Shown here one piece after another: positions 1-7,735 of a stretch of 33,292 nt of DNA. The DNA is from an uncultured SAR86 cluster bacterium (GTDB taxonomy: Bacteria; Pseudomonadota; Gammaproteobacteria; Magnimaribacterales; AG-339-G14), in the NCBI GenBank assembly GCA_902589965.1, contig CACIUX010000005.1, positions 71,929 through 105,220 on the forward strand, written 5' to 3'. A program made the position numbers and the translations under genes. A model generated the notes under the pieces. It was not told where the DNA came from and did no database searches. It saw only the letters and a program-made list of their open reading frames with translations. Position 1 is the first letter of the stretch. Each line of letters begins with the position of its first letter.

Positions 1-328
1 GTAAAATCTTGCTAAAAAAAGCAGCTGCTGCAGGGCATGTAGCTACTAGAGCCTGACCCACTTCATAATCTTCCATACTTTCATATGAATTTATAAAAAA
101 GTGTGTAGATGGACTGCTTCCATTAAAAGCATCATCAAACAAGACAACATCAGCTGGATATTTTTTTCCACAATCTGAAGCATAAAACTCATCCATTGCC
201 TCAACTACTTGAGGCGGATTAGTTACGGCAAATTGATAAAATGCATGCATTTCATGTCTGCCAGTTCCATCATCTGAAAGTAAATTTATAGATGAAGTAA
301 CCATTAAAATTAATAATATTTTTTTCAT
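1..328 (-). CDS. Secreted two-repeat alpha/beta protein, paralog 1 (partial, C-terminus off window)
   Basis: The reading frame opens with ATG at 326-328 (minus), preceded by a strong AAGGAG ribosome site, and stays open to the window edge (109 codons seen). The first ~18 residues are a signal peptide (MKKILLILMVTSS..., then SDDG). The mature part carries the pattern also found in the proteins at 374-1069, 2052-2780 and 6034-6759: an opening strand, an N-P or D-P pair, a helix with AMDEF, an FNG turn, a T-H strand start and a conserved CPAA. It shares most with the next gene (VV.AMD, FNG, TH, CPAA), so the two are likely a recent tandem duplication. The fold looks like a dimeric alpha/beta-barrel (ferredoxin-like) unit. 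Function is unknown to me; location is probably periplasmic or extracellular. Confidence 0.8.
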   Translation of the reverse strand, partial: MKKILLILMVTSSINLLSDDGTGRHEMHAFYQFAVTNPPQVVEAMDEFYASDCGKKYPADVVLFDDAFNGSSPSTHFFINSYESMEDYEVGQALVATCPAAAAFFSKIL

Positions 329-373
329 TCTTTTCTCCTTAAAAAGAAATTAGTTTTAGTTCCTTGCTTTTAA

Positions 374-1069
374 CTACTGACTAGGTAACCAGTCTTTTAC
401 AACTGCACTCATATTTATAGCTTTTAAAGTCCTTGCATCAGCAACCTTTGATGCAAATTCCATATATGCATCAGTTGGTGTTGAATTACTCATGTAGGAA
501 TCTAAAAATGAATCCATATTCTTGAAGCCACAGTAAGCAAAGTGTGTGCCATATTCTTCAATATCTGCTCCAGGTCCCATTGCGACAAGTGAGTATGAAC
601 TTGGACATTGTCCTGTTGCCATTAGTTTTGCATATTCGGATGCATATGTAGAAGGATCGCTCACATCCATCAAGAAGACCTGAAAGAATTGGTCCCCATT
701 AGGATCTCCCTCTGTTAAAAGTGGCAATCCCATGAATTGAAATGTTTGCTCCGAAATCTCACTCATAGTTTGTAAGAATTTTCCTGCAGCTGGGCAAGAC
801 GTAAAATTATTAGCCCACATCATGTATGACATCTTGTCTGGATATGTAATTATGATGGTATGAGTTGTCTCCTCACCACCGTTAAAAAGTTCATTCATAA
901 GCCTCGCTGATGATGTTCCAGGACAGTTTGCTGCAGCCAAATCATCCATAGCTGATACAACTGCTAAAGGGTTACTTGTTTTGATCCCAAAAAATGCTTG
1001 AAAAGGTCTCTCTTGTGCCATTAAAAAAGATGACCCTAAAAACACAAAAAGAAAAATTAATTTTTTCAT
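374..1069 (-). CDS. Secreted two-repeat alpha/beta protein, paralog 2
   Basis: A 231-aa protein of unrecognised function with a clear signal peptide (MKKLIFLFVFLGSSFLMA, likely cleavage before QERPF). Two halves resemble each other: FQAFFGIKTSNP...THTIIITYP in the first (about residues 22-110) and FQVFLMDVSDP...THFAYCGF in the second (about 127-205). This suggests an internal duplication of a ferredoxin-like/dimeric alpha-beta-barrel unit, so one chain could form a pseudo-dimeric barrel. Several cysteines (NCP, SCPAA, QCP, YCGF) could pair as disulfides after export. An AGGAG ribosome site lies 7 nt before ATG. The gene follows paralog 1 in orientation, with 45 nt between them, so this gene is upstream and the two probably share transcription. 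No catalytic motif is visible. Confidence 0.85.
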   Translation of the reverse strand: MKKLIFLFVFLGSSFLMAQERPFQAFFGIKTSNPLAVVSAMDDLAAANCPGTSSARLMNELFNGGEETTHTIIITYPDKMSYMMWANNFTSCPAAGKFLQTMSEISEQTFQFMGLPLLTEGDPNGDQFFQVFLMDVSDPSTYASEYAKLMATGQCPSSYSLVAMGPGADIEEYGTHFAYCGFKNMDSFLDSYMSNSTPTDAYMEFASKVADARTLKAINMSAVVKDWLPSQ

Positions 1070-1179
1070 AAAATCTCCTATTTATTAATAAATTATAATA
1101 TATATCATTGATATCAAAATAATGTTAATTTTTTGAAAATTCATCACAATTCACGCACATATTTAAGGGAGATTAAGAT
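1070..1179. promoter_or_regulatory. Divergent intergenic region between secreted paralog and crotonase gene
   Basis: This 110-bp AT-rich gap separates two divergent genes and must hold both promoters. A TATAAT lies on the minus strand at 1092-1097 in good position for the secreted-protein gene, but its -35 is weak. A 10-bp perfect palindrome TTGATATCAA sits at 1108-1117 and could be a protein-binding site, although short AT-rich palindromes arise easily by chance. For the + strand gene, TTGAAA at 1133-1138 is a possible -35 with a poor -10. Ribosome sites on both sides are good. Confidence 0.35.
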
Positions 1180-1986
1180 ATGCAAGAAGTATTAAAGATA
1201 AAAAATCTTGATAATGGAGTAAGGCTTTTAACTTTGAATCGACCTGAAGTTCTCAATAGTTTAAATAAAGATCTTGTAGATTCTCTAATCGATGCATTTG
1301 ATGATATTTATCATGACAAATCTATTAGGTCAGTAATCCTTATCGGTGAAGGAAGGGGTTTTTGTAGCGGTGCTGATTTAGCAGCTGGCGGATGGCCAAC
1401 TGATCCAAGTTGGTCTCCTGGAGAAGCTACTGCCAATGCTATGGAGATTGGATTTAATCCCTTGGTTAGAAAAATTGTAAATTGCCCTAAGCCTGTAGTA
1501 AATGCATTAAATGGTATTTGTGCTGGTGGCGGCGTTGGTCTTGCTTTATGTGGCGACTTAATAATTGCTTCTGAATCTGCAAAATTTAAATTAGTTTTTG
1601 GCCCTCAGCTTGGAATCATTTCTGATGTAGGGGCTTCATGGTTAGTTCCCAATTTGATTGGACGAGCAAGAGCTAACGGTATGGCATTATTAGGTGAAGA
1701 TATAAGTTCTAGCCAAGCATTAGATTGGGGACTTATTTGGTCTGTTTTTCCAGATGATACTTTAATTCAAGAAGCAATTAGTTTAGCTTCTCAATTAGCA
1801 AATGGTTCCATAACTGGATTAAAAGCAATAGTGAAAGCTCATGATTCAGCTCTAAAAAATACTTTGAATGAGCAATTAGATTACGAAAGAGACACGCAAA
1901 GAGTTTTATGTGACGGTGAAGTATTTAAAGAGGGCGTCACTGCATTTATTGAAAAAAGAAAACCAAATTTTAAAGATTTAGAATAA
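1180..1986 (+). CDS. Enoyl-CoA hydratase/isomerase (PaaG-like crotonase family)
   Basis: A full-length 268-aa crotonase-superfamily protein acting on acyl-CoA thioesters in the cytoplasm. Visible family motifs are LNRPEVLNSL near residue 20, the first oxyanion-hole segment GFCSGADL (60-67), the second CAGGGVGLAL (114-123), and GPQLGIISDVGASW (141-154). The Asp at 149 in the S-D-x-G-x-S/T-W context and the following GRARANGMALLGE are typical of PaaG-type 1,2-epoxyphenylacetyl-CoA isomerases and related delta3-delta2-enoyl-CoA isomerases; hydratases usually show Glu residues in these loops. An AAGGGAG ribosome site precedes the ATG. No other phenylacetate or beta-oxidation gene is present in the window, so the substrate cannot be fixed from context; a general enoyl-CoA isomerase role is equally possible. 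Confidence 0.9.
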   Translation: MQEVLKIKNLDNGVRLLTLNRPEVLNSLNKDLVDSLIDAFDDIYHDKSIRSVILIGEGRGFCSGADLAAGGWPTDPSWSPGEATANAMEIGFNPLVRKIVNCPKPVVNALNGICAGGGVGLALCGDLIIASESAKFKLVFGPQLGIISDVGASWLVPNLIGRARANGMALLGEDISSSQALDWGLIWSVFPDDTLIQEAISLASQLANGSITGLKAIVKAHDSALKNTLNEQLDYERDTQRVLCDGEVFKEGVTAFIEKRKPNFKDLE

Positions 1987-2051
1987 TTCTTTTGTTACTC
2001 AATTAATAAATTTAGTTCATAATTAATTCTTTAATATAGGAGATATTAATT

Positions 2052-2780
2052 ATGAAAAAACTATTAATTTTAGTTTCTTTAATCGTCTCTTCTTATTCTT
2101 ACGCTGCTCCTATTTGGGCAGAGTTTCAAATAAAAGTAGATGATCCAATTAAAGCTGCAAGTATTGCGGCTGCGACAGACAGATACATGAAAAGTGATTT
2201 TGTAAAAAATAATTTTAATGGTTCTGTTCACTTAAATGTATATGTATCCAATGGAGAAAATCCTGCAACACATTCCTTAGTGTGGTTATTTCCAAGCATG
2301 ACTGATGCATCTGTGTTTCAAACTAAATCTCTTGATCCTACTAATAGAGCATCTCAAGAGTTTTTTGGAGCTTTATCGCAAAATTCTGAAGCTACATCAG
2401 ATTTAATGCATACCTTTGTCACCACGTGGGGAGATGTTTCTAATGATGATAGAGTCTGGGAGGTTCACAATTTTTATGCAACTGATGCAGGAAAAGTCGT
2501 TAATCTAACCAACAAAATGATGGCATCTATGGATGGTTTTCCTGGACAGCTAGGACTTTCACAAAATACTTATGGAAATGGTGATACTTCTCACGCATTC
2601 ACAGTTGGATTTGAAACTGTTGAAGAAATGGAAGGTTGGCAAGATAAGTTAGCTACTGATCCTGTTTTTAATAAGTGGCTTGTTGACATGGGCGATGTAG
2701 TTGAATGGAAAGGCTCAGAACTCGTTGTGAATGCAGCAGTTTATGACTCTGCTTTGACTATGGAAGAGTTTGTTGAATAA
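2052..2780 (+). CDS. Secreted two-repeat alpha/beta protein, paralog 3
   Basis: A 242-aa exported protein with signal peptide MKKLLILVSLIVSSYSYA, cleavage likely before APIW. It is the most divergent of the four paralogs here and lacks their cysteines. The repeat pattern is still clear: AEFQIKVDDP...ATHSLVWLFPSM in the first half and EVHNFYATDAG...TSHAFTVGFETVEEM in the second. Both halves look like strand-helix-strand ferredoxin-like units ending in a strand that begins with T/S-H. The gene has an ATAGGAG ribosome site and is followed by a strong hairpin terminator. It stands alone as a transcription unit or is co-transcribed with the crotonase gene 65 nt upstream. Function is not recognised; binding or processing of a small hydrophobic molecule is a possibility by fold analogy only. 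Confidence 0.85.
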   Translation: MKKLLILVSLIVSSYSYAAPIWAEFQIKVDDPIKAASIAAATDRYMKSDFVKNNFNGSVHLNVYVSNGENPATHSLVWLFPSMTDASVFQTKSLDPTNRASQEFFGALSQNSEATSDLMHTFVTTWGDVSNDDRVWEVHNFYATDAGKVVNLTNKMMASMDGFPGQLGLSQNTYGNGDTSHAFTVGFETVEEMEGWQDKLATDPVFNKWLVDMGDVVEWKGSELVVNAAVYDSALTMEEFVE

Positions 2781-2802
2781 GACCTTTATATAAATCATTA
2801 TT

Positions 2803-2833
2803 AAAATACCCGCCTCTGAGCGGGTATTTTTTT
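2803..2833. terminator. Rho-independent terminator, probably bidirectional
   Basis: A perfect 11-bp stem (2803-2813 with 2820-2830, AAAATACCCGC / GCGGGTATTTT) closes a 6-nt loop and runs into seven T on the + strand. The opposite strand also ends in a T-rich tract, so it can serve both the secreted-protein gene on the left and the Anbu gene, whose stop codon at 2832 overlaps it. Confidence 0.9.
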
Positions 2834-3569
2834 AATTATTTTTTTCCCAGTGGAATTTAGGTAACTTTCTTACACCTTTATCAATCTGTTCTGCCCAAAT
2901 ATCAGATAATTCTTTAAAGAACGGTGAATCTAGCTTTAATTGTTCTTGAAAATTTAAATTAATTTCATCTTTTTTAAATACAACCAAGTCTATTGGTGGT
3001 CCAACGGTGAGATCTGATCTCATAGTTGAATCTAAAGATAATAGTGCAACTCGAGCAGCATCTCCAAGTGAAATATTTTGATAAATCATTCTATCTAAAA
3101 TTGGTTTTCCATATTTTATTTCACCTATTTGCAAGTAGGGTTGGTCATCAGACATGTAAATAAAATTACCTTCCGGATAAACCAATAACAAATTTGGATC
3201 TTGTCCCTTTATTTGACCGCCAACAATAAAAAAAGATCCAAGCATTGGCGAGCTTTGATTTAGGTTTTCACTAGCTTTAGATTGATACTCAATATTTAGC
3301 TCACCAATATAAGATGCAACCTCTTCAATATCTGAGCAAGTATTCAGACTCTTTAAAGAATTCTTTGATGATAAATCTTTTTCGATTCTATGATAGACAG
3401 CTTGAGAGGTTGATAAGTTACCCGAAGTAAGAATAACAAAAGCTCTATCTCCTACATTGAAAGTAAACATTTTTGAATAAGTGCTTATATTATCTAATCC
3501 AGCATTTGTTCTTGAATCCGAAGCAAAAACTAATCCTTCATTAATTTTAATTGCTAAACAATAGGTCAT
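2832..3569 (-). CDS. Anbu proteasome-like peptidase (COG3484 family)
   Basis: A 245-aa Ntn-hydrolase fold protein of the Anbu (ancestral beta subunit) family, relatives of proteasome beta and HslV subunits. The N-terminus MTYCLAIKINEG is typical: removal of Met exposes Thr as the nucleophile. The supporting residues are visible: Asp18 in ASDSRTNAG (mature position 17) and Lys33 in YSKMF (mature 32). Length matches the family. Anbu rings are self-compartmentalising in known examples, but a natural substrate is not established. The gene is divergent from, and only 12 bp away from, the ATP-grasp/alpha-E pair that usually travels with Anbu, which supports the call strongly. No Shine-Dalgarno is visible upstream of the ATG. 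The transglutaminase-like gene often present in such loci is not found here. Confidence 0.93.
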   Translation of the reverse strand: MTYCLAIKINEGLVFASDSRTNAGLDNISTYSKMFTFNVGDRAFVILTSGNLSTSQAVYHRIEKDLSSKNSLKSLNTCSDIEEVASYIGELNIEYQSKASENLNQSSPMLGSFFIVGGQIKGQDPNLLLVYPEGNFIYMSDDQPYLQIGEIKYGKPILDRMIYQNISLGDAARVALLSLDSTMRSDLTVGPPIDLVVFKKDEINLNFQEQLKLDSPFFKELSDIWAEQIDKGVRKLPKFHWEKNN

Positions 3570-3581
3570 AATTAAATTTAA

Positions 3582-5063
3582 ATGAATGATATTCTAAAGA
3601 TAACAAAAGATTGTAAAAGAGAGATGAAACTGACATGGTCTAAATACGAGCTATCTAAATCGTTTGATGAGTATATTACATCAAAGCGCACCGTTAGAGG
3701 TCATTTAAAAAAAATTGGCAACTTCTTAGAATCTTTGTCTGAAAATGACCTTCAAGAGTTAGATAGCGCAACTAAATCTGCAATAAAATCTCTGGGAATT
3801 AATTTTAGAGTTTATTCTGATGAAGGATCAGAAGAGCGAAGTTGGCCACTAGATTTCATTCCAAGAATTATAAAAAAGAAAGAGTGGAATCTTGTCGAAA
3901 AGGGCTTAAAACAAAGAACTAAAGCTTTAAATCTTTTTATTGAGGATTGTTATAACAATCAAAATTTTTTAAAAGAAGGTCTCATGGATAGTTCAATGAT
4001 ATTGAGCTCTAAGTACTTTTTAAATTTTTGCAAGGGATTGAAGCTTCCAAATAGTTCATGGGCCCATATTTCAGGTAGCGACTTAATAAAAGATGAAAAG
4101 GGAGATTTTAATGTATTAGAAGATAATCTCAGAGTTCCTTCAGGAGTTTCTTACATGTTGGAAAACAGATATGTTATGAAAAGAGTATTCCCTGATCTGT
4201 TCTCTCATTATGGAGTCTCAAAGATTGACGAATATCCTCTTAAACTCTACGAAACGTTAGTACAAGCATCTTTTACTAAATCAAAAAATCCAGAAATCGT
4301 GCTTCTCACTCCTGGAATATATAATTCAGCATATTATGAGCATTCCTACCTCGCTCAACAAATGGGAATTGACTTAGTGGAAGGCATTGACTTGATAGTA
4401 AAGAATAATGTTGTTTATAAAAAAACAATTGAAGGCCTTCAAAAAGTAGATGTGGTTTACAGAAGGGTAGATGATGACTTTTTAGATCCAGATGTTGGAA
4501 ATTCTAAAAGCGTAATTGGAGTAAAAGGACTCATAAAAGCCTGGAAAAATAAAAATGTAGCAATTGTAAACGCACCTGGATGCGGAATTGCAGATGATAA
4601 GGCGGTATATACTTACGTACCCGATATGATTAAGTATTATCTGAATGAGGATCCAATATTACCGAATATCAAGACTTTTATACTTAAAAATAAAGAAGAC
4701 AGAAATTATGCTTTTGAAAATTTTACGAATATGGTTTTTAAGCCAGTCGCTGAATCTGGTGGATATGGAATTGTCATCGGTAGAAATATTAAAAAAGATG
4801 ACCGTTCTATAATTAAAAAAAATATTTTGAAGGATCCAAAAAACTTTATTGCACAACCACTCATATCTTTATCAACTACTCCAACATTCAGGAAAGATTC
4901 TATTTTTCCGCGTCACTTAGATTTAAGACCTTTCATACTTTCAGGGAAAGAAACATATGTAACCGTTGGAGGACTAACTAGAGTAGCCTTAAAGAGGGGT
5001 TCAACAGTTGTGAATTCTTCTCAAGGCGGCGGAAGTAAGGATACTTGGGTCGTGGATGCATAA
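3582..5063 (+). CDS. Circularly permuted ATP-grasp type 2 protein (COG2308 family)
   Basis: A 493-aa protein of the circularly permuted ATP-grasp family found in Anbu-linked loci. Recognisable segments are ERSWPLDFIPRII near residue 85, LEDNLRVPSGVSYMLENR near 185, the nucleotide-binding type loop FKPVAESGGYGIVIG near 390, and the family's C-terminal NSSQGGGSKDTWV. ATP-grasp enzymes ligate a carboxylate to an amine or thiol; for this group a peptide or amide ligase role is predicted, but the substrate is unknown. The usual R-P-H-W near the N-terminus is altered here (RTVRGHL). The stop codon overlaps the start of the next gene by one base (TAATG), so translation is probably coupled. No clear ribosome site precedes the ATG, and the start codon lies 12 bp from the divergent Anbu start. 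Confidence 0.92.
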   Translation: MNDILKITKDCKREMKLTWSKYELSKSFDEYITSKRTVRGHLKKIGNFLESLSENDLQELDSATKSAIKSLGINFRVYSDEGSEERSWPLDFIPRIIKKKEWNLVEKGLKQRTKALNLFIEDCYNNQNFLKEGLMDSSMILSSKYFLNFCKGLKLPNSSWAHISGSDLIKDEKGDFNVLEDNLRVPSGVSYMLENRYVMKRVFPDLFSHYGVSKIDEYPLKLYETLVQASFTKSKNPEIVLLTPGIYNSAYYEHSYLAQQMGIDLVEGIDLIVKNNVVYKKTIEGLQKVDVVYRRVDDDFLDPDVGNSKSVIGVKGLIKAWKNKNVAIVNAPGCGIADDKAVYTYVPDMIKYYLNEDPILPNIKTFILKNKEDRNYAFENFTNMVFKPVAESGGYGIVIGRNIKKDDRSIIKKNILKDPKNFIAQPLISLSTTPTFRKDSIFPRHLDLRPFILSGKETYVTVGGLTRVALKRGSTVVNSSQGGGSKDTWVVDA

Positions 5064-5974
5064 TGTTAAGTAGAAGTGCTAAACATTTATATTGGCTAGC
5101 TAGATATATTGAACGAACTGAAAATATAGCAAGAATGATAGATGTTAACTTAGAACTAATTCTTGATTTTCCAGATGATCATTCGCTTAATTGGAAGCCC
5201 TTAATTGATACTTTGGATATTAACGATCTCTTTGAGAATAAATATAAGAAATATAATGAGAACAATGTATTAAATTTTCTTTTTGAGGATTCAAGGAACT
5301 TAAGCTCACTTAATAATTGCCTTGAAATGTCAAAATATAATATTGAAACTATAAAAGACGATTTACCTAAATCAGCAAATATTAAACTTAATGAACTCTA
5401 TGATCATGTAGTCGGTAAAAAGATTTCAAAAATTCATAAAAGAAAAAAGCTTCACCACTTAACCCAGATTGTTTCAATGACTCAAGGATTTTTTGGAGCA
5501 ATAAATAATAACCTTTCTCGTGGTTATGAGTTTGAATTCATAAGATTAGGAAGATTCATAGAGCGGACTGATATGATTTCTAGAATAATTGATTGTCTCT
5601 GTATTTCTAAAAGCGAAAAACAAACTCATGATTTCTCTACAATGGAATGGTTAAGTATGTTGACTACATTATCTGCACAAGATGCTTTTAGAAAAGTTTC
5701 TAAAGGCGAGGCAGATAGAGAAGAAGTAATTTCATTTCTGTTAAAAAATGATAGCTTTCCAAGATCAGTCTATAGGGCTTTATTGATCATAGAAGAGTGC
5801 TTAAAGAATTTACCCAAAAGTAAAAAACTACTTTTAATGAATTCCAAAATCATAAAAAAATGTGAGAGATCAAGGTTAGATAATTATGACGATCTAAAAT
5901 TACACTTATTTCTAGAAAACTTGGAAAAAGATTTATCAAAAGTCGATCTAAAAATCCAATCAATTTATTTTTAA
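5063..5974 (+). CDS. Alpha-E domain protein (COG2307 family)
   Basis: A 303-aa, mostly alpha-helical protein of the alpha-E family, always near ATP-grasp type 2 genes and Anbu. The N-terminus LSRSAKHLYWLARYIERTENIARMID is the family signature and repeats in the middle as EFIRLGRFIERTDMISRIID around residue 165, which suggests two related helical halves. I placed the start at ATG 5063, which overlaps the preceding stop codon; a frame extension of six codons further upstream lies inside the ATP-grasp gene and is not needed. Biochemical function is unknown. With the ATP-grasp protein it may form an enzyme system that makes or tags a peptide-like product, handled by Anbu; this is inference from conserved gene linkage. 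Confidence 0.92.
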   Translation: MLSRSAKHLYWLARYIERTENIARMIDVNLELILDFPDDHSLNWKPLIDTLDINDLFENKYKKYNENNVLNFLFEDSRNLSSLNNCLEMSKYNIETIKDDLPKSANIKLNELYDHVVGKKISKIHKRKKLHHLTQIVSMTQGFFGAINNNLSRGYEFEFIRLGRFIERTDMISRIIDCLCISKSEKQTHDFSTMEWLSMLTTLSAQDAFRKVSKGEADREEVISFLLKNDSFPRSVYRALLIIEECLKNLPKSKKLLLMNSKIIKKCERSRLDNYDDLKLHLFLENLEKDLSKVDLKIQSIYF

Positions 5975-6033
5975 AAATTATTAATATTTGATCCCATTTC
6001 ATTCATAATTAATAAAAATTTAAGGAGAAATTT

Positions 6034-6759
6034 ATGAGAAAAATTTTATTTTCGTTTTTATTTGTATTTTTTACTACAAATCTAATATCTGACGATCACG
6101 GTATAAAACCAGGAAGCCTGGTAGCAGAATTTCATTATTTTGATGTTACAGATCCTATTTCTTTTGTTGGTGCTGTTGATAAATTTGATGTTTCTTCATG
6201 TGCAGACAATTGGAGGGAGCAATCAGGAGTAAATGTTGCGCTTTATGCAATTGGAGGCGGCTCTCACTCTCATTTGATTTTGGTTACATATGATGATTAC
6301 GACAAAATGTTATTAGGAAGATCTATTTTTGGTAGTTGCGCTGATTCAGCTCAAATGATTGATTCTTTGGATGGTTTTTCAAACTCTCCAAAATACTATA
6401 ATTATGTTTCGGAGTTAGTTCTAGAATCAGGTGATTGGACTACCGATACTGTATTTGCCAATGTTGATATTAAAGTTGAATCTGGTGAGGAAGCTGATTA
6501 TCTGAATGCTTGGAAAACATTCATGGAATCACAAGAAAGTGTTGGTTCTTTTGGAATTAATAGAATCATGTTTGGTAATAAATATCAGACACATATGATC
6601 TTTCTTGGATCTACTTCTATGACTGAACTTACTGATTCAATGAAGACAGCTTTTAGCTCAAGAGCTTATCAGACGTATCTAAACAAGGTAGAGGACATTA
6701 GAACAAATGTCCAAACTAGGATGGCTCAATTTGTTAAAGCTTATCCAAACGAAAGATAA
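6034..6759 (+). CDS. Secreted two-repeat alpha/beta protein, paralog 4
   Basis: A 241-aa exported protein with an N-terminal signal peptide (MRKILFSFLFVFFTTNLIS, then DDHG; paralog 1 also has SDDG here). The first half shows AEFHYFDVTDP, a helix with VGAVDKFD, two Cys (SSCAD, GSCAD) and the strand HSHLILVTYDD. The second half shows VFANVDIKVESGEE and THMIFLGSTSMTEL. The layout matches the paralogs at 1-328, 374-1069 and 2052-2780. The TAAGGAG ribosome site is strong. The gene lies between the alpha-E gene and a hairpin terminator and probably forms its own unit, since 59 nt with an AT-rich promoter-like stretch precede it. Function is not recognised. Confidence 0.85.
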   Translation: MRKILFSFLFVFFTTNLISDDHGIKPGSLVAEFHYFDVTDPISFVGAVDKFDVSSCADNWREQSGVNVALYAIGGGSHSHLILVTYDDYDKMLLGRSIFGSCADSAQMIDSLDGFSNSPKYYNYVSELVLESGDWTTDTVFANVDIKVESGEEADYLNAWKTFMESQESVGSFGINRIMFGNKYQTHMIFLGSTSMTELTDSMKTAFSSRAYQTYLNKVEDIRTNVQTRMAQFVKAYPNER

Positions 6760-6773
6760 ACATAGCTCGTTTT

Positions 6774-6805
6774 AAAAATACCCGATTTCATCGGGTATTT
6801 TTTTT
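6774..6805. terminator. Rho-independent terminator between convergent genes
   Basis: A perfect 12-bp stem (6774-6785 with 6791-6802, AAAAATACCCGA / TCGGGTATTTTT) with a 5-nt loop is followed by a T tract to 6805. It ends the secreted-protein gene and, given the A-rich left arm, may also stop the minus-strand GST operon. The arms share AAAATACCCG with the terminator at 2803-2833. Confidence 0.9.
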
Positions 6806-6823
6806 ATTCAACGTAAATGTATT

Positions 6824-7735
6824 TTAAAGATCATTAAAAAGGGAACTAAGGTTTCTATCACTTTTAGATTTAAATTTTAGATTTTTTACGCCTTTGTTAA
6901 GAATTTTATGATTGTAATTATTAATAGAATTGATAAAACTTTTTTTATTTTTTACTCTTGCATAATATTTTGAAAGAAATGGCTTATCCTTAAATAATAT
7001 TTTGCTCCAGCCAACCTCTTCAATCCTATGAAGAATTACTGCCCAACTTATATCTGCAAGCGTGAATACATCATTAACTATCCACTCACTATTATTTTCA
7101 TGAAGATGATCGTTTAAATTCTTTAGATGAATATTAATATTTTTAAGGGATGTTTTAATTAATTTTCTTAATGGTGAAACATTAGAAAATGCTTTATAAC
7201 CAAATACTTTTAAAATAATAAATAGAATAACTCTTATTTTAAGCGGATGATTAATCAACCCAATTAATATTTTATTAATTTTGATATATTTAATCATTGA
7301 AGCAAAAAGGGGAAATGTTAATGCACCTATGCAGTTTCCAGCATATATATCTTGATTTTCCATGGGATCTCCAACCATAGAAGATTTTTTAACCCAATAA
7401 TCCATTAATTTTTCTTCTTCTAATGATGGAATTATTGAATGATTAGCTGTCATCTTTGATAAATAATAAATTTGTTCATGAGACTCATAAACTGGATAGC
7501 CTTCATGAAGTAAAACAGGAACTGTAGCTCCAGGATTTATTTTTAAGAATTTTTTAGAAGCAACTTCATATTTACCAGTTTCAATAAGATCTATATGTTC
7601 TTCCTTGTATTCAATTCCTAGTTCTTCAAGACAAAAGCGCACCTTTCGAGAACAAAGTGAAAAACAATTATGATACAAAATCCATTTCTCATTTGTATCC
7701 ATCACTTTGAAACTTTGCTTACCTATTTTATCCAC
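6824..7735 (-). CDS. Glutathione S-transferase-like protein
   Basis: A 303-aa protein with an N-terminal thioredoxin-like GST domain (about residues 17-95: WILYHNCFSLCSRKVRF, then NPGATVPVLLHEG and the SHEQIYYLS segment) and a helical C-terminal domain ending with the VFTLADISWAVILHR motif typical of GST_C. The Ser/Cys in CFSLCSRK is the likely thiol-contact site. The middle (150-200) is longer and more hydrophobic than in ordinary GSTs of about 210 aa. The listed start is a GTG that overlaps the sulfatase stop by 8 nt (translational coupling); an ATG at 7702 (residue 12) is a reasonable alternative. It is the last gene of the MAPEG-dehalogenase-sulfatase-GST operon and could conjugate or dehalogenate electrophiles; the substrate is unknown. 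Confidence 0.8.
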   Translation of the reverse strand: MDKIGKQSFKVMDTNEKWILYHNCFSLCSRKVRFCLEELGIEYKEEHIDLIETGKYEVASKKFLKINPGATVPVLLHEGYPVYESHEQIYYLSKMTANHSIIPSLEEEKLMDYWVKKSSMVGDPMENQDIYAGNCIGALTFPLFASMIKYIKINKILIGLINHPLKIRVILFIILKVFGYKAFSNVSPLRKLIKTSLKNINIHLKNLNDHLHENNSEWIVNDVFTLADISWAVILHRIEEVGWSKILFKDKPFLSKYYARVKNKKSFINSINNYNHKILNKGVKNLKFKSKSDRNLSSLFNDL

